In this document: positions 7,725 to 7,841 of the stretch, one piece after another
How the letters are laid out: the number at the start of each line of letters is the position of its first letter
How positions within the stretch are numbered: the stretch's first letter is position 1
Assembly (NCBI GenBank): GCA_036380275.1
Contig: DASVFB010000021.1
Span: 1-7,841, forward strand
Source: DASVFB01 sp036380275
Lineage (GTDB): Bacteria > Actinomycetota > Thermoleophilia > Gaiellales > Gaiellaceae
Length of the DNA stretch: 7,841 nucleotides
Direction of reading: 5' to 3'
Made by a program: the position numbers and the translations under genes
Notes under the pieces: model-generated
Told to the model about the DNA's origin: nothing
What the model saw: the letters and a program-made list of their open reading frames with translations, nothing else
Database searches by the model: none

Positions 7725-7841
7725 ACGGGAACAGTCGCCAGCTCGGGATGCTCCTGCACGAACTGCTCAGCTTCGCGGAGCTGCTTCGGCGTGTTCACCG
7801 TCAACCAGAAGCTCGTGTTGCGGTACGCGACGAGCCTGCCA
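7721..7841 (-). CDS. Sugar nucleotidyltransferase, C-terminal 39 residues (cut by window edge)
   Basis: The minus-strand frame from 7840 to the TGA at 7721-7723 encodes 39 residues beginning GRLVAYRNTSFWLTVNTPKQ and continuing with LREAEQFVQEHPELA. This matches the tail of NTP_transferase-family enzymes of the glucose-1-phosphate cytidylyltransferase or mannose-1-phosphate guanylyltransferase kind, where AYR...FW..VNT/D closes the sugar-binding site and is followed by a helix. The catalytic N-terminal part is outside the window, so the nucleotide and sugar cannot be told. Its stop overlaps the cupin start by 4 nt (ATGA), which suggests the two proteins act on the same sugar-phosphate pathway, as a split version of bifunctional ManC/AlgA. 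Confidence 0.78.
   Translation of the reverse strand, partial: GRLVAYRNTSFWLTVNTPKQLREAEQFVQEHPELATVPV

Overview
This window looks like chromosomal DNA from a GC-rich bacterium (about two-thirds GC by eye), most likely an actinobacterium. The conserved neighbourhood and protein style suggest a Thermoleophilia-type lineage, but that placement is an inference. Every gene I can support lies on the minus strand, so the window is best read from its right end to its left. No recognisable defence system, prophage, RNA gene or CRISPR array is visible. The genes are mostly core metabolism and secretion; the unusual material is in the short spaces between them.

Right part (5685-7841, transcribed leftward). 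First comes the C-terminal end of a sugar-nucleotide nucleotidyltransferase cut by the window edge. It overlaps by 4 nt (ATGA) a one-domain cupin resembling the phosphomannose-isomerase half of bifunctional ManC/AlgA proteins. A small MerR-type DNA-binding protein follows, then S-adenosylhomocysteine hydrolase (ahcY), which clears the by-product of methylation reactions. An 18-bp imperfect palindrome lies over the cupin stop codon, just upstream of merR.

Middle part (4507-5684). Downstream of ahcY is a REP-like cluster of palindromes built on ggggtcWgacccc plus catgtccgg. It abuts the ribosome-binding site of a nucleotidyltransferase of the RmlA/GlmU-N type that starts with TTG. After that gene come a short hairpin, a possible 26-residue hydrophobic peptide, a 70-bp MITE-like element with 17-bp terminal inverted repeats and a TAA duplication, and a perfect 12-bp-arm palindrome that includes the comFC start codon.

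Left part (1-4509). comFC, hpf, an unrecognised 172-residue protein, secA and the start of guaB follow one another with gaps of 31 nt or less, or with overlaps, so they probably form one transcription unit. comFC-hpf-secA is a known conserved order in Gram-positive bacteria. The HPF here is the short form without a dimerisation domain. The inserted 172-residue gene overlaps hpf by GTGA, and its stop codon overlaps the secA ribosome-binding site. The guaB fragment is less GC-rich (57% by hand count) than its neighbours.
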